A stretch of DNA of 49,903 nt, from positions 71,501-121,403 of the forward strand of contig JBBHKE010001255.1 of NCBI GenBank assembly GCA_037447655.1. Direction: 5' to 3'. This document shows positions 31,674 to 43,860 of this stretch, piece by piece; position 1 is the stretch's first letter, and each line of letters opens with the position of its first letter. Both the position numbers and the translations under genes were made by a program. The notes below the pieces were generated by a model. The model did not search any database. It was not told where the DNA came from and saw only the letters and a list, made by a program, of their open reading frames with translations. The DNA is from Zygnema cylindricum. Taxonomy: Eukaryota; Streptophyta; Zygnematophyceae; Zygnematales; Zygnemataceae.

Positions 31674-32298
31674 CGAAAATTTGAGGCTTGTGTGTTCATG
31701 GGCCATAAAGAATCGGCAATGTTTCCGGAAGAATGGCGTCCCAAAAAAAATGATGCAATATGCTTTGTTCACGGGCGAAGGGGAAACAACTGTTAATCCT
31801 CTACCATTGCAACTTTTGAATCCTTGGGGACGACGATCTCCCGATGAACCAAGACCTAGTAGACTGACGGCGGAACATATCATTCAGCAGCAGAGTACTC
31901 AATTGGCCGCCATGGCAACAGAATTGGCTGCTCTCTGCTTGAGATCAAATGCCCGCACACCTCAACCTTTGACACCTGCTCTAAAACTGCAAAAACAGAA
32001 ACAAAAACTGCTACAAAAACTACCGGAGCTGGAACAGCCGACCACGATGAGTGGAGATGATTATGACCTCATGGGTTGGGATATGGAGCCTCTAAAGGCT
32101 CATCATGCTGGAACCTTTCTGTCCGGAGCCTGGAACATCATAGTAGGGGACAGTCGCAGGCAACTCTGCTCTACCACGTCTTCACAGAGAAAGGACAAAC
32201 AACCGATGGAAACAAATGACCACAGTTGCAAAGCCACCGGCCCTTTGTCCTTCACACCACGAGTTGTCCTTTTGAATAATGACATTCGGTTGGCCTAA
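31654..32298 (+). pseudogene. Gag fusion frame: LTR-encoded start plus Gypsy gag segment
   Basis: The start M-E-V-S-K-L comes from the LTR; from 31674 the sequence is homologous to the Gypsy-DNMT gag (14960-14753 continued at 10459-9960). Shared strings are R-L-T-A-E-H-I-I-Q-Q-Q, A-T-E-L-A-A-L-C-L and A-T-G-P-L-S-F-T-P-R. The frame is open for 214 codons and ends at 32298. The cysteine cluster in the host copy is partly altered here. Whether it makes a useful protein is unknown. Confidence 0.7.
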
Positions 32299-32309
32299 AA
32301 CCGATTCAT

Positions 32310-32502
32310 CCGCCTCATTTTAAAGCAAAACACATGGACATCAGACTTAGCTTTGTTAGGGAAAAGGTGGAGAACAAAATAATAAGTCTAGAATACAGAC
32401 CAGACAGTGAGATGGTGGCAGACATGATGACCAAGCCGGTAACTTCTCCAAAATTGATTTTCTACAGAGAGAGATGTGGACTTAAAATCAAAAGTGATTA
32501 GA
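32310..32502 (+). pseudogene. Copia RNase H C-terminal tail
   Basis: It reads K-H-M-D-I-R-L-S-F-V-R-E-K-V-E-N, then L-E-Y-R-P-D-S-E-M-V-A-D-M-M-T-K-P and L-K-I-K-S-D before TAG. This is the standard end of Copia pol. The join to the Gypsy part lies at about 32325-32335 (K-A-K-H), where both parents could have read AAACAC-like sequence. GAAAATAATGGGAG after the stop is the polypurine tract. Confidence 0.85.
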
Positions 32503-32514
32503 AAATAATGGGAG

Positions 32515-33508
32515 TGTTGAAATAAAAGGTATTTTCTAGGTTAGTTAAAAGATTTAAATAAAAGCAGGAAAAAGCAAAGACAGCCTGCTTCTAGCTTCTC
32601 TCCGTATTCCCCATACTTGTCGTAGTCACTGAAGGCTGGAGAGGAAGCTAGAGCCATGGCTGCCTATGCTTCTTCTAGAGTCAGAAGGCAGATCCTTGGT
32701 AAACTTACCAAAAAAGATTGACGGACCCAGGATTTGATCTAGGTACCTACCATCCGTCAAAGTAGCCGTTAGTCTTACCCTGTAGTCTAAGACCAGTGCT
32801 GAAGTATATAGTGTACGATAGCTACTTAAAGATGACGAAAAAAAAAAGTTTGATTTACTGACAAACGAACCACAATCACACAGACACAGTTAAAAATAGA
32901 ATTACACCGGAAATGTACTACTTGTATTTTTAACGGCTATAAATTAAGGCCGACATTAATCTGACAACAGAGAAAGAAGCCGGCATCGCGGAATGGTCAA
33001 TTTGGCTATTTTTGGTCACAACCACAACGGGTGACACGTGGCAGCATGACATTGGATAACGGCATCTCCGGGACATATTATGGCGAACCCAGATATGGCA
33101 GGCGTCGTCTTTCTGGTCATATCGTACAATGGCCATACATAAAGTACTTCGAACCAAGTACCTTTCTGTACTCTACACTCAACTGATTGGTTTCGTACAT
33201 CAGTAGGAGAGGGTTTAGAGAGGGGTTTAGGAGTTAGAAAATTAGAGGTAGCCACCTCTCTCTCAGAGAGCTTTTGTATAAAAGGGTCATCTTTGACCAT
33301 TGATAATTAACTGCTCAGGGGAGCAAATTCAAGGATTCTTTTTGTGGCAAACTCACGGGAGTCATCCCTTCCAAGGGGTGCAGTCTGGTCAGTTTGTATT
33401 CTTTCAGGGTGTCAGCAATATTCAGACAAAGCTTAACGAACTGAGGTTATCCTAGAGGCTTCGAGCAAGCTGCCTACTCTGAGTACCTATGGAGGTCTCA
33501 AAGTTGCA
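32515..33508 (+). repeat. 3' LTR of the chimeric element
   Basis: It starts TGTTGAAATAAAAGG after the polypurine tract and ends GTTGCA at 33508; partner of 30681-31673. It abuts the minus-strand Copia RT directly. Confidence 0.87.
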
Positions 33509-33760
33509 AAACTCCCATTTATAGCCTATCGGTTTTTTTGTCCAGAGGATAATCCGCTAGTTTCAAGTATTTGCTTCCATGATGGAGGCCATCTCATCTT
33601 TTATGGCTCTAATCCATGTGTCTTTCTTCGAACTGTTCTCTGCCTCCGAGTTTGACTGAGGATCGTCGGGGTGAGATAGATTAGTTACCTTATGAGTGAC
33701 ATATTTTTCTTGTATCCTTTTGCTGCTCGTTCTCCCTCCCTCAAACTTCAAAGTTGGAAT
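33509..33760 (-). pseudogene. Copia RT start and linker
   Basis: F-E-G-G-R-T-S-S-K-R-I-Q-E, then D-E-M-A-S-I-M-E-A-N-T-W and I-G-Y-K-W-E-F at the break. These match the pre-RT linker and RT entry of the other copies. Confidence 0.78.
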
Positions 33761-34810
33761 GGAGGGAAGTCTTCGATTTCTCCTTATTGTTTCTTCAGCT
33801 CCCCTATCGATGGAAGTTGTTTCCGGTTCCTACACTACTCTCTCCTGAAAGTCCAAAGGAATATATAAGGTTTCTGGTAGATCAACCATATCTTCGATCT
33901 CCCCTAAATCTACAATCACTGTTTCACTCATGTCCCTTTCGGGAAAAACCGAGTTCTCCTCACTTTCACACTCAAAACTTATTCTTATCTTCTTAGTATA
34001 TTTGAAGGGGTCAAATGACTTCCCTTCATCCATGACAACTAGGTGTTTAACCAAAATGATATCTTGATTTGCCAAGTCATAAACTCTATATCTCTTGACA
34101 TCCTTATCATATCCTACAAAGTATCAGGTTTTTCCTTAGCATCTAGTTACGAGTTCTTCCTTTCCGTATCAAGATTGTAAACTTAGCTACTAAATACTTT
34201 AAGGTGAGAGATATCTAGTTAACTGCCAACTTATCTCTCATAAGGTGTCATTCTTTTTACTGCTGAGGTAAGAACTCTATTTCTCAATGTAGGTGGCATA
34301 GTTCATGGCTTCTACCCAAAATCTCTTTCTTATTTTCTTATCGGCCAACATACTACAAACACTATCTTCTAGTGTTCAGTTCAACCTCTCAGCTACCCCA
34401 TTTTGTTTCGGGTTATATGGTGCAATTTTCTGGTGCTGAACTCCCTCATCACTTAAGTATTCCTCAAACTGATTAGAGGTATATTCTCCCCCATTATCAC
34501 GCGTTATTCTCTTAATGCGGGTTCCATGCAACTTCTCACTCCACGATTTATAATCTTTGGAGTAAGTTGGTATTTTAGACTTTGTTTTTAGGAAGTAGAC
34601 TATGGAGTATCTAGACCAATCATCGTAATTGTCAACATAAACCTCTTCCCTCTAACCGAAGGTACTTTTGCAGGTCCCCGTATATCTTTGTGGACCAGAT
34701 CTAGCACTTTTTCACCCCTATATGTGGCAGCTATAAGAAAGGGAAGTCTATGAGCCTTACCTTGAGCACAGCCACTACAATCATCCATCATTTCATTATC
34801 CCCAAACTAA
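33761..34810 (-). pseudogene. Copia integrase, much decayed
   Basis: C-S-G-C-A-Q-G-K-A-H-R-L-P-F and I-R-G-P-A-K-V-P-S at 34791-34600 mark the zinc end and the first catalytic region; Asp-Asn-Gly-Gly-Glu and Asn-Gly-type motifs can be traced at 34490 and 34400 with several frame changes. The C-terminal part 34075-33830 reads D-E-G-K-S-F-D-P-F-K-Y-T-K-K, followed by an acidic linker. Confidence 0.72.
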
Positions 34811-35460
34811 ATGCCTTCACCTACACCAAGCTTCTTTATTTCCCTCAGCCTATCAAAATGCACATGCCCCAACCGCTTATGCCAAATCATCTACTTTGGA
34901 ACACCACAAAGTAAGCATTCTTCTTTTCATTACTCAGGTTAAGCCTAAACATTCTTTAGCTACCTTTATCTGCCGTGAAGTAGACTATATCCCTATACTT
35001 AGCTGTAAAGACTCCCTTTCTGGTGAAGGTATCAAACTCTTTGTCATCTAACACAGACATAGAGACTAGATTTTTACTCAGCTAGGGAATGTAAAGTACA
35101 TATGAGAAGGTGAGTATAGCAGTCTAACCCTCCACTAAGACTTTCAGATCTACCACCCCACTAGATCTGTAGTTACCACTCTCCCATCTCCATACTCTAT
35201 CTCTACAGTAGGGATTTTTCTTAACTTAGTAAAGAGGTGCTTATCACGACTCATGTGTATGGATGCACTTAAGTCGATGATCCATCCTTATTATGGAGCT
35301 TGATGAATTGCTTCGAGAGCACACTTTTGTTTCCGAGTGATCTTCTTCTCCTCATGACTCTCGTTAAGAAGAAGCTCCCCATCCTCCTCAGATGACTCGT
35401 CCTCGGTCTCTCCTTTTACTTTTGTGACCACAAGTGCCTTTTTCTTCCCTCTGGAAGAAC
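34811..35460 (-). pseudogene. Copia protease and pre-integrase, decayed
   Basis: The region matches the protease block of the other elements. The active site reads I-D-L-S-A-S in place of D-S-G-A-S (codons near 35275), so the triad is lost. Many stops. Confidence 0.65.
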
Positions 35461-36407
35461 CCCCTCAACGATTCTCTTGGAGCCTCAACTCGAACAGGTT
35501 GACACAATCCGCTATGAAGTTTCTCGGCTTTTTGCAAAAATGACAAAGACCTTTTGGGGGCCTTAGTCCTCCACACTCATCTCTCTCTCTTTTGTACGGT
35601 TTCTTCAGATCCTTCCCCCACCGGTTTGCTCTTGCAACTAGAGCTTGGATGCTCTTTCCCCCTCTCTTAATCTCAATTGTGTTCTCTTGCACAAGTATCA
35701 TCCGGACCACTGTGTTCTCCTTCCATGAACTGTCAGTCATTTCCTGTATTTCATACACTATGTTTTCATACTTGTCGGGTAACTTCATGATGAGAGTGTT
35801 AACGTTCATCTTGATTGTACCTGTCCACTTGGAACTCTCCATTTCCATATACAAACAAGAGAGATCATTACAAAAGTCTAACATCTTTTCCCTTTTGTAA
35901 GTATAATTCACTAACTTTTGCTCAGCCAACTAGAGTTCTTGAATAGTTACAACTCTATAGATCTCCACCAAACTCACCCACAACTCCTCGGCCTTATAAA
36001 TGTGAAGGTGGGGGGTTGCCAAAGCCTCAGCGAGGTGTCTTAGAATGAAGTTTTTGGCAGCCATGTAGATGTCTTCCCTCGTTTGGGTATCATTCTCCAC
36101 GGTCTTCACGGCGGCGGCTCCGGGTGCCGTGGCAATAAGAGCAATAGGAGTAAGAGGTGTCTCCTTCTCTTTATCTTTTTCGGACACATTGCTATCCCCA
36201 TCATGTGCCTCCTCTGCTGTAGCAGATGTCGCTGCAGAAAACCTTATTCCACGAAACCTTGGTGGAGTTCCTTGAGGTGGACATTTCACTTGTCCACTGA
36301 CAATACCCCTGTATCGTTGGTCGCACAAAGCCCTTGTCATCATGGCTTCCCAATAGATGAACCCAGATCCATTGAAGATAGGCACCCTAGAGGGTGGGCC
36401 CATAACC
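35461..36407 (-). pseudogene. Copia gag with zinc knuckle
   Basis: 36403-35930 and 35929-35465 are the same frame separated by one TAG. It has S-R-V-P-I-F-N-G-S-G-F-I-Y-W, the UBN2 pattern (L-R-H-L-A-E-A), L-I-M-K-L-P-D-K-Y-E and the knuckle C-H-F-C-K-K-P-R-N-F-I-A-D-C, in which the Gly and His before the last Cys are changed (G-H to R-N). The in-LTR start reads M-E-D-T then TAA, so the LTR-derived start is broken. Confidence 0.82.
36396..36407 (-). promoter_or_regulatory. Primer-binding site GGTTATGGGCCC
   Basis: Minus strand, directly after the LTR end CGCA. Confidence 0.82.
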
Positions 36408-37250
36408 TGCGATTATGTGTCCTCCATTGGACTACAGAATTCAAAAAGCCTTTGGGTAGTTTTTTACTAACCCAATTTCAACCACAACCATTGCTGCCCA
36501 AGCAGACAAGTTGACAATCTGACTGCACCCATGCGCAGTCTGGGCTCCCCTGGGTTCGTATTAAAAAAATATCAATTAAACGGCCAACCAGCCGATAAGT
36601 TATGAGGTGGCAAAGAAGCGAATTTATACAAACTCTCAAATAGAGAGGTGGGTGTCTCCTAAAAATTGCTAAGTCATATTCTTCTCTCACAACCCCTATC
36701 TAGTGCAGTACGAGCCAATCAAGCAACTGTAAAGTACAGAAAGGTATTACGGCCGATGTCCTTTATGTACGGCATGTGTACGACAAGGCCATTGAGTAGA
36801 CGCGTGTCCACGTTTTACTGCTCTTTATGTTTTCTGGAATTCTTCCGACCAAATGTTATCTCTCCACGTGGCGCCAGGTCATTCCAAGTCCGAAAACCTA
36901 GAAAGTGATCATTCATATTTGTTTCGTGCGGGATCATGTTCGCACTATATATTAAGTATTTTATGTCCCCTCAAACGGTCGGCTAGTCCGGCAGTCTATT
37001 CGAACCAAAAACAAATCCTTGGTCTGTCAGCTTTTTGCAAAGGGCTGATTCCCCTATTTCTTATGGCTGCTCAGGCAGCCATGGCTCTATCTCTCTCTTA
37101 CCGTTTTTTATTGACCGCAACAAGTATGGGGACTAGAGAGAGGGAAAGCATAACCTGTCGGCCCTATGAGACCTTTTTATTTTGTGTAACCTTTTTATTT
37201 TGCTACACGGTGACCTAAAAAATATAAAATAGAAACCTTAGATTTTAACA
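36408..37250 (-). repeat. 5' LTR of the truncated Copia
   Basis: TGTTAAAATC start at 37250 and CA end at 36408. It has a GACTGC/GCAGTC inverted repeat at about 36519-36538, a CTCTC/GAGAG hairpin near 36633-36648, a B-box-like GGTTCGAATAG near 37000 and the palindromic GGCTGCTCAGGCAGCC near 37065, comparable in placement to the other LTRs. Confidence 0.82.
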
Positions 37251-38124
37251 ATGGCAGCCTAAGCTATTACAGAAAACAAGTTGATACTGTCATGGCTGTG
37301 TTCATGGCGAAATATATATAATAAAAATATTATGAAATTGATCGGTAAAAAACGAGGGAATTGTTTTTCGCAATGTTTTCATTCAAATTTGAAATTTGAA
37401 CTTATTTTCGATTTTCAAATTTTATAATTTTTGAAAACGAGGTAGTAAAAGCGGGAATATTTACAAATTTGGTTAAATTTGGCAAGAAAATTGAAAACTT
37501 ACACACCCTAAAATTTGTTGAACCCGCCATCGAAACAACTCCAACTTAATGGTTGTTCGGTAAATTTTTGCAGAGGTATATTGTGGGCTTTGTGAATATG
37601 GCAAACGTTTTTCCAATGTTATCTACGCTCGTTAGAAGTCTTTAAAATTACGTGGATTTTGAATAAGCCACATGTATTCGGCAATAACCAATGAGAGCCT
37701 TATTACGACAATTCATTAAGTTTTGTGGGAGTTTTAGCCTCAATTAGAGTTAACATTTACTCTAATACATGATATGTTTTTCATTTTTTCCCACGAAACG
37801 CCACCGTATTGGAGTTAAGTGTCTATTTTATAGTATATTAACTCTAATAAAGCAACCAAACGGCGACCTTCATAGAGTTAGGGCACCATATTAATGTAAA
37901 ATAATGCTAATTAATAAGGTGAGAGGCAACCATATTATAATTAATCACCCATTTTAATGTAAGTTTTATGTACCGACAGTGTAAAAAGCCCCTTCGAGTC
38001 GTTAAAGTTGCATACATTACAGAATTCGCAACTGAAGGAATGCAACCTATGTCAGTTGTACTGTTATGTCGCGTTAACGGTTAGCTGCGTTTGCAAACCG
38101 ACGCATAGAAACGTTATAATCACG

Positions 38125-39520
38125 TGACGCTGTACGTTTTTTCATATTTTTACCTCGTACCTCTTTTAGTGTAGTGGTATTTATCGCGTACATTTTATTC
38201 CCAAATTAGAGTTATGAGTAAATTAGAGTAAAACGAGGCGACAATGTACGATTTGTCAGATTTTGTACTTGTACCTATCTTACTGTAAATATATTTGTCG
38301 CTTATTAACTATACAGCAAAAAAAGCCAAATTATATTTATGAAAAAAATAGAGTAAAAAGATGCGACGGTGTACGATTTGTCAGATTTTGTACTTTTACC
38401 TTTTTTACTGTGAAGATCCTGATGGTAGATCCGTTATACCCAAATCATCGTTATGGATCAATTAGAGTAATTTTGATTTTTCGAAATCTTGAGAAATCCA
38501 AATTAGCATTTATAACGCTAATTAATTTTTAACACAACAATTTCTTAACGCTAATAACGATTCAAGGTGTACATCGCGAATCGTAATTAGAGTAAATAAA
38601 AAATTAGAGTAAAAAAAGAGAAAAAAAATAATTAGAGTTATGAACTCTAATTTGTGTGATATAACTTTTCAAAAAGGAATTGACTCTAATTTATTTAAGT
38701 ATTCTAATTTGACGCGCTGAATATCTCTACTGTAAATTAGGTTTTCGTACAAAATGTGACAAAATGTACAGTTTATCGTCACTATGACGTTTCCACTACG
38801 CGGTTTGTTAAAACACATTACATGATAATGGCCTGTATTAATCATCATTTGTATTTTTTTACTTAATAAAGTACAATTTTGCACGGTCTGACATAGCTCG
38901 TATGTCACACTATTCAAAACAGCACAGTATTAGAGTTATTAACGCTCATTCAAAAAGTACTTTAAATAATGTAAAGGATAATTATAATAATGTTATATTT
39001 CAGGTGATGGAGTCAAAATTTGGGGTGACGAAATTAGCGTACATAACTCTAATTACGATTCGCGTAGTACAGTTCAGTACATCGTGAATCGTTTTTAGCC
39101 TTATATACTTTATATCGGCACCCCCAAAATTTGACCTCGAAACCTGATATAGAATTAACAAATCAAAATTTTCCTTGACGTTAATAACGGTTATTATAAA
39201 TTAGCGTTAACCATTATGAATTACACATTTCTTGAATAATGTGGTGTAAGGAAAGTGTTTGTTCGTACAATAATGTACTTCATTAAAGAAAATCGTACGG
39301 ACATTGTAGTTAGCTTATGTCGGTTGCATACATAAATACGCTTATAATAAACGGTTTTGTACTCATACATATTTTAGTCTAAGTATGAACGGCTTATTAA
39401 TTATTAACACGGTAACCCAAATTATACTTATGGATAAATTGTAGAAAAGGACGCGACGTTGTACGGATTGTCAAATTTTGTACTTTTACCTATTTTAGTG
39501 TATATATAATTACAGCAGAT
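38125..39520. repeat. Diverged dispersed/tandem repeat, unit about 115-125 bp
   Basis: Units at about 38129, 38243, 38367 and 39455 share a core like TGTACGATTTGTCAGATTTT, followed by GTAC, a short T-rich step, ACTGTG, then a block ending in TTATGGAT and AATTAGAGTAAA. The first three are adjacent; the fourth is 1 kb away. Confidence 0.65.
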
Positions 39521-40596
39521 CCAGTGTATATCATTTGTTATTGATCAATTACAATTAATTTTTCAATTTTATTTTGCAAAACCCAAATTAGCATTAATAA
39601 CACTAATTAATTATTAACACTCATAATTTCTAAACACTAATAACGATTCACGGTATACTATACTGTATCAAATTTTTGGCACCCGAGGCCTGGTGGGTCT
39701 GGTGAGTCGAGGAAGCGCCCCCGTCCACGTCGCTCCCCTTTCATTTCGTTTTACGACTCGCCTCGCCGCGCGGCCCTTCATATGTATATATGTGTTAAGG
39801 GTTTTCATTATTTGTGTTTTTTTTTTATAAACATATGCACAAATAATTAAAAACCCTAAACATATAACCTTAAAAACACGAGATACCCAAGCGGAACCTA
39901 CAACGTGAATCTCTATTAGCGTTATGAAATTTAGGGTTAAAATAAAATTAGCATTATTAACGCTAATTGAGAATTTGGGAATCATTGACTCTAATTGGGA
40001 ATTTGGGGTTTTCCGAAATAGAATTAATAATTCTATTTGATAATTTTGGTCAAAATTTGGGAAGGCCGAAATAGCTTTATGAACGCTAATATCGATTCAC
40101 GGTGTAGTTTGTACTCTACTGTACTGTAAACCGCTATTTTAATCTAAACTAGAGCCTCGATTTAAATTTAAACTAGAGCCTGTGACTTTCAACCCGTCAT
40201 TGCAGTTTGACTTTCGGGAGTCGAACATTGAACAAAAAGTGTGATTGTACTGTTATTTGTTAAATCGGTACGAACCACCAAATGAGCGTTACATTCAACT
40301 TTCACGCTCTAGTTTTAGTACTTTCATGTTGTTAGATCGAACTCACAATTGATGGATTTACCACGTGGATGACTCGAATTCAATTCACTAAAGTTATTTT
40401 TCTCTATAGACCTGGGATTTTTCTTCTTTTGGGTTTTTGCCACATAAATGACATAAACATAAACAACCAACTGAACTATTCAGTTTTGTCAAGCTTCAAA
40501 TTTACTTCATACTCAAGACTTAGGGTATGTCACCATGTAATTGTAACGTAACTAACTTTGTATTGTGGCAAAGATTATCGTTACACAATTTTTAAG

Positions 40597-40717
40597 TGTC
40601 CCAATGCGTAAAAACGAAATCGTTACTTACGTAAGTGACGATTGTATAAGTCGACAATGTCCCAATGCGTAAAACGAAATCGTTACTTACGTATGTGACG
40701 ATTGTATAAGTCGACAA
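40597..40717. repeat. 61-bp tandem repeat, two copies
   Basis: 40597-40657 and 40658-40717 start TGTCCCAATGCGTAAAA. Each contains ACTTACGTAAGT or its one-base variant, a palindrome in the first copy. Confidence 0.85.
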
Positions 40718-41271
40718 TGCCCGTAGTGGTTGTCAACGTCTACAATTTGTGTTGTTACACGCTACTTTTTGTAACTGCTTAAGATGTCGCATGTCTTAAC
40801 GTGAAATTGTAGACGTGTAGCTTTTTAGCCCTATGGTGTCCATGGTTGGGAAAAGGCCTTTTCCTTTGCCTCTCCTATCCGGTCGCCTTTTTGATAAGTT
40901 CCATGCACATTGAATATCTCCTCTCCCTCTTTTCATCATAACTTTAAATTTGATTTTTTTTCTTTTTTTGAGATAAACAACATAGCAAAAATAGGTTGGA
41001 CATTTTATTTACTTAAAGCGGAAGAAGTGCTTTAATACCTCTCTCATTGGTAAAATAACATCACTTTTACAATTTTCTTTTGCTCCCTACCGGTTAGCGT
41101 AGAGCCACCTTGTGAATGGATTGGAAATAGTGAAGTGTGAAGGAGTGGATGAGAATAAAAGTTAGAGTGGCAATGAGAGCTATTTGGGGTGCCCCCTTCA
41201 CAAATTTCCCACCTTTTGCTGAAATGGCATCAAAATCTTGATACTCTTTTATAAGTTTAATTTATATTGGA

Positions 41272-41380
41272 AGACAATGGACAAAACAAAACAAATCGTG
41301 TACTTTTCCTCGTCGTATTAGACGCAAATGGACAAAATATAACAAATCGTGTAATGTTCCTCACCGTTTTAAATCGCCTC
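41272..41380. repeat. About 54-bp imperfect tandem repeat, two copies
   Basis: The two copies share AATGGACAAAA, AACAAATCGTGTA and TTCCTC at the same spacing. Confidence 0.6.
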
Positions 41381-43860
41381 AAAAATTCAAAAACTTTGGA
41401 CACATGTGAAGTTGTCTTCCTATTATGTGAGCGGTGCTACTTTAATTTAAAACACATCTGCGACGTGTTTTAAAGTAAAGTTTGAGGATGACACTTCTTG
41501 ATGTAGCTGTGGGTTAGCAAACACGAGATGACAACCTGTAGTACATTATAAGTTGACGATAAGGCAATTGTACTTTCAATTTTTTCTCTTTCTTTATAGG
41601 ATTGTAACCTAAGTGGTACGACGCTAGATTTTTGAGGACAATGACAGAAAAAAAACGCTTACTCGTGTACATGGGGACACACCCTTATTTAACATAGCCA
41701 ATACGAAATTTAGTATTTAATTCACTTAGAAATTGCATACTATCACATTAAAACTACACACGAAAGGTAAATGCACACCAATAGATTTGTTGCACCAATC
41801 TTGCAGTGCATCTTTCCTCGAGTACGAAAGGCCAAAACTCCATGGAAACAAGTAGCCCCCAATCATAGTTCTCAACCCTATGAACCTCAATGAACTAGAA
41901 GGTGGGCTAGTTGAACTGCTTAAAAAATGTTGTTGCGATCGAGTTCAAAATCGTCAAAATTTTGCATGTAACATTAAAAATACAAATTAACAGCAAAACA
42001 TAGGTGCTGGTCCGAATACCTCTTCAATATTATGGAGCCCATGGCGGTGTGTGCCCAATTATTCTCCACAAAAAAAAGTTACGTCTGAATGGCAAAAAAA
42101 TCAACAATGCTAAATTATGTATCATACTAAAGGCACCAACATGAACTAATGGATATTCCCCTTTAGGTGTTATTTCCATTGACACGGAAGGCGAGCTGTT
42201 TCATTGACAAATGCAGGGATGATAAGGGATCAGAAAACCAAACCTTTCAATTAAATAATTGTAAGCTGATAAAATTAAACACTCAGAAAGTGCAAACCTA
42301 TTACTATGCTAAATGTCCACCCCTTCATACTCCTATTTGGTTCAATAAATCATTTCAATTCGTCAGAAAATGAACATCTAGTCAGCTACGTTAATGGGAT
42401 TTGAACTCTCTTCAGCTAAGGACTTAAAAAAAGAATGAAAAAAAAGAATAAAATAACGAGCCTAGACTTCTGGCGTTTCTATTTTCAGTCAATTAAACCA
42501 TTAGGGAACAAATTTATATTTTTTCGGGCTTTTTTAAACATTATTACTTAACTCTGCTAGACCCCTATTATTTTCAGTTCGAAGCGATGGACACTACGGG
42601 CACGGGTAGAAATTGTGACGTCGTGTAAATTTTTCTTGTGACGCTACCGAAATTCGTGACGAAGGTAAAAAACAAAACAGAAACGTAACGGTCACCACCG
42701 ACAAATTCTGTTTGGACTCCCTACACGCCCTCTGAAATCATTGGCGCATGCTATCAAACTAAATCAGCTTTTGTCCGGAAAAGTGCTGACGTGGTCGCCG
42801 GTCCGTCAGTTGTTTGCGCCGATTTCAAACGTAGACGTGCCTTTAGGTCCCTCACGTTTGGCGCTTTTATAAAAAACAAGTTTAACAGCCAGTCTAACGG
42901 ACAGTAGCTGCGCTACATGACAAAGGAAAGCCCGAAACCGGCTGGACTTGGGGCCAATGGGAGCATTTCCTGGGTGAAACGGCCATTTAGGCGTAATTCA
43001 CGGCCGCCCGATCGCACAGAATTTAAAATCTGAAAGCGGAACAACAAACGACATTTCACGTGCGTAACTGCTTGAAATAACGCAAAATGTACCCTTTGTT
43101 TTCTTCTGGCTTGCGTTTTTTTTTGTTTTTGTTTTTCTCAAGTTTTCTGCTCCTTTATTTTTTATACGCTGGTTGCTTTCGGCTGCTTCTACAATTTTAC
43201 GTACACCTATTTTTTTTCTTGTCTTCTAGCGAATAGAATGCGTTCTGCCATCTCGACGCCGTGAACCATTATCGCGCCATTCGCACCCGCAAGCGACAGA
43301 ATACGCCGGCATTTTAAATTATGCTGCTGATCATTCTGGACCGCTCGTTTCGCGGCAACGCAGCTGCAGGACAGGCCCTGCACCGGGCGCAAGGCGGAAG
43401 ATGACGTCATAAAATACAAAAAGTCGAAAAAACTAAAAAAAGCAAAACCGTACTTTCACATAAATCCAATCTAGGCCGTCCATCTGGAGTCACGACAAGA
43501 CAGACCCTTCCGGCACTATCCAGGAAAGGCTTTATCTGATGAGGGTTAATCCACGCCAAATTCTCCACCCGTGAGAGTCGACCACCTCTGTACAACTTTT
43601 GACATGCACACTATACGACAAAATACTAAACCGTCGTTTTCGCACAATCCGCGGTCCGCGTGGGCTTCTGGCGAGTCAACGGAATATCGCCACTCATGGC
43701 ATCCCGCAGAGCCCTCTACACTTTTTTGTCGTTTCTGGGACTCAGTTCCGAACGTCTCCCTGCCAATCGCTGCCACTCCGTATCAGTACACCAACTGTCC
43801 ATCGCATTCAGCGTCCGAATCCCGATCCGAAACATGCTTCCTTGTCTCACTACTGTACTG

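Larger units (their letters stand above)
30681..33508 (+). mobile_element. Chimeric two-LTR element: Gypsy gag segment joined to Copia RNase H tail
   Basis: The LTRs 30681-31673 and 32515-33508 (993 and 994 bp) are closely similar. The 841-bp internal part is a Gypsy-DNMT gag segment (31674-32330) fused to the end of a Copia RNase H (32330-32502), then a polypurine tract and the 3' LTR. The expected primer site after the 5' LTR is missing. Flanking 5-mers CATGT and AAACT do not match, so recombination after or during insertion is likely. Confidence 0.78.
33509..37250 (-). mobile_element. Minus-strand Copia, truncated in RT, with its 5' LTR
   Basis: 5' LTR 36408-37250 (843 bp, TGTTAAAATC start), primer site 36396-36407, then gag, knuckle, protease, integrase and the first part of RT. 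The body ends abruptly at 33509 within the RT fingers (Y-K-W-E-F), where the chimeric element begins. The rest of RT is not found on the other side of that element, so this is not a simple insertion. Confidence 0.85.
37251..43560. other. Intergenic AT-rich region, no supported gene
   Basis: Open frames are short and lack motifs. 37700-40140 is dense in short variants of AATTAGAGT and TTAGCGTTAAT. A GC-rich patch lies at 39680-39775. Small tandem repeats are at 40597-40717 and 41272-41380. From about 42590 onward the base composition shifts toward the GC-richer gene side. No retroelement domain is seen. Confidence 0.6.

Noticed and set aside
43207-43419. Small minus-strand gene upstream of the main gene
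   Set aside because: Seventy codons with no motif, no partner and no splice or promoter evidence.
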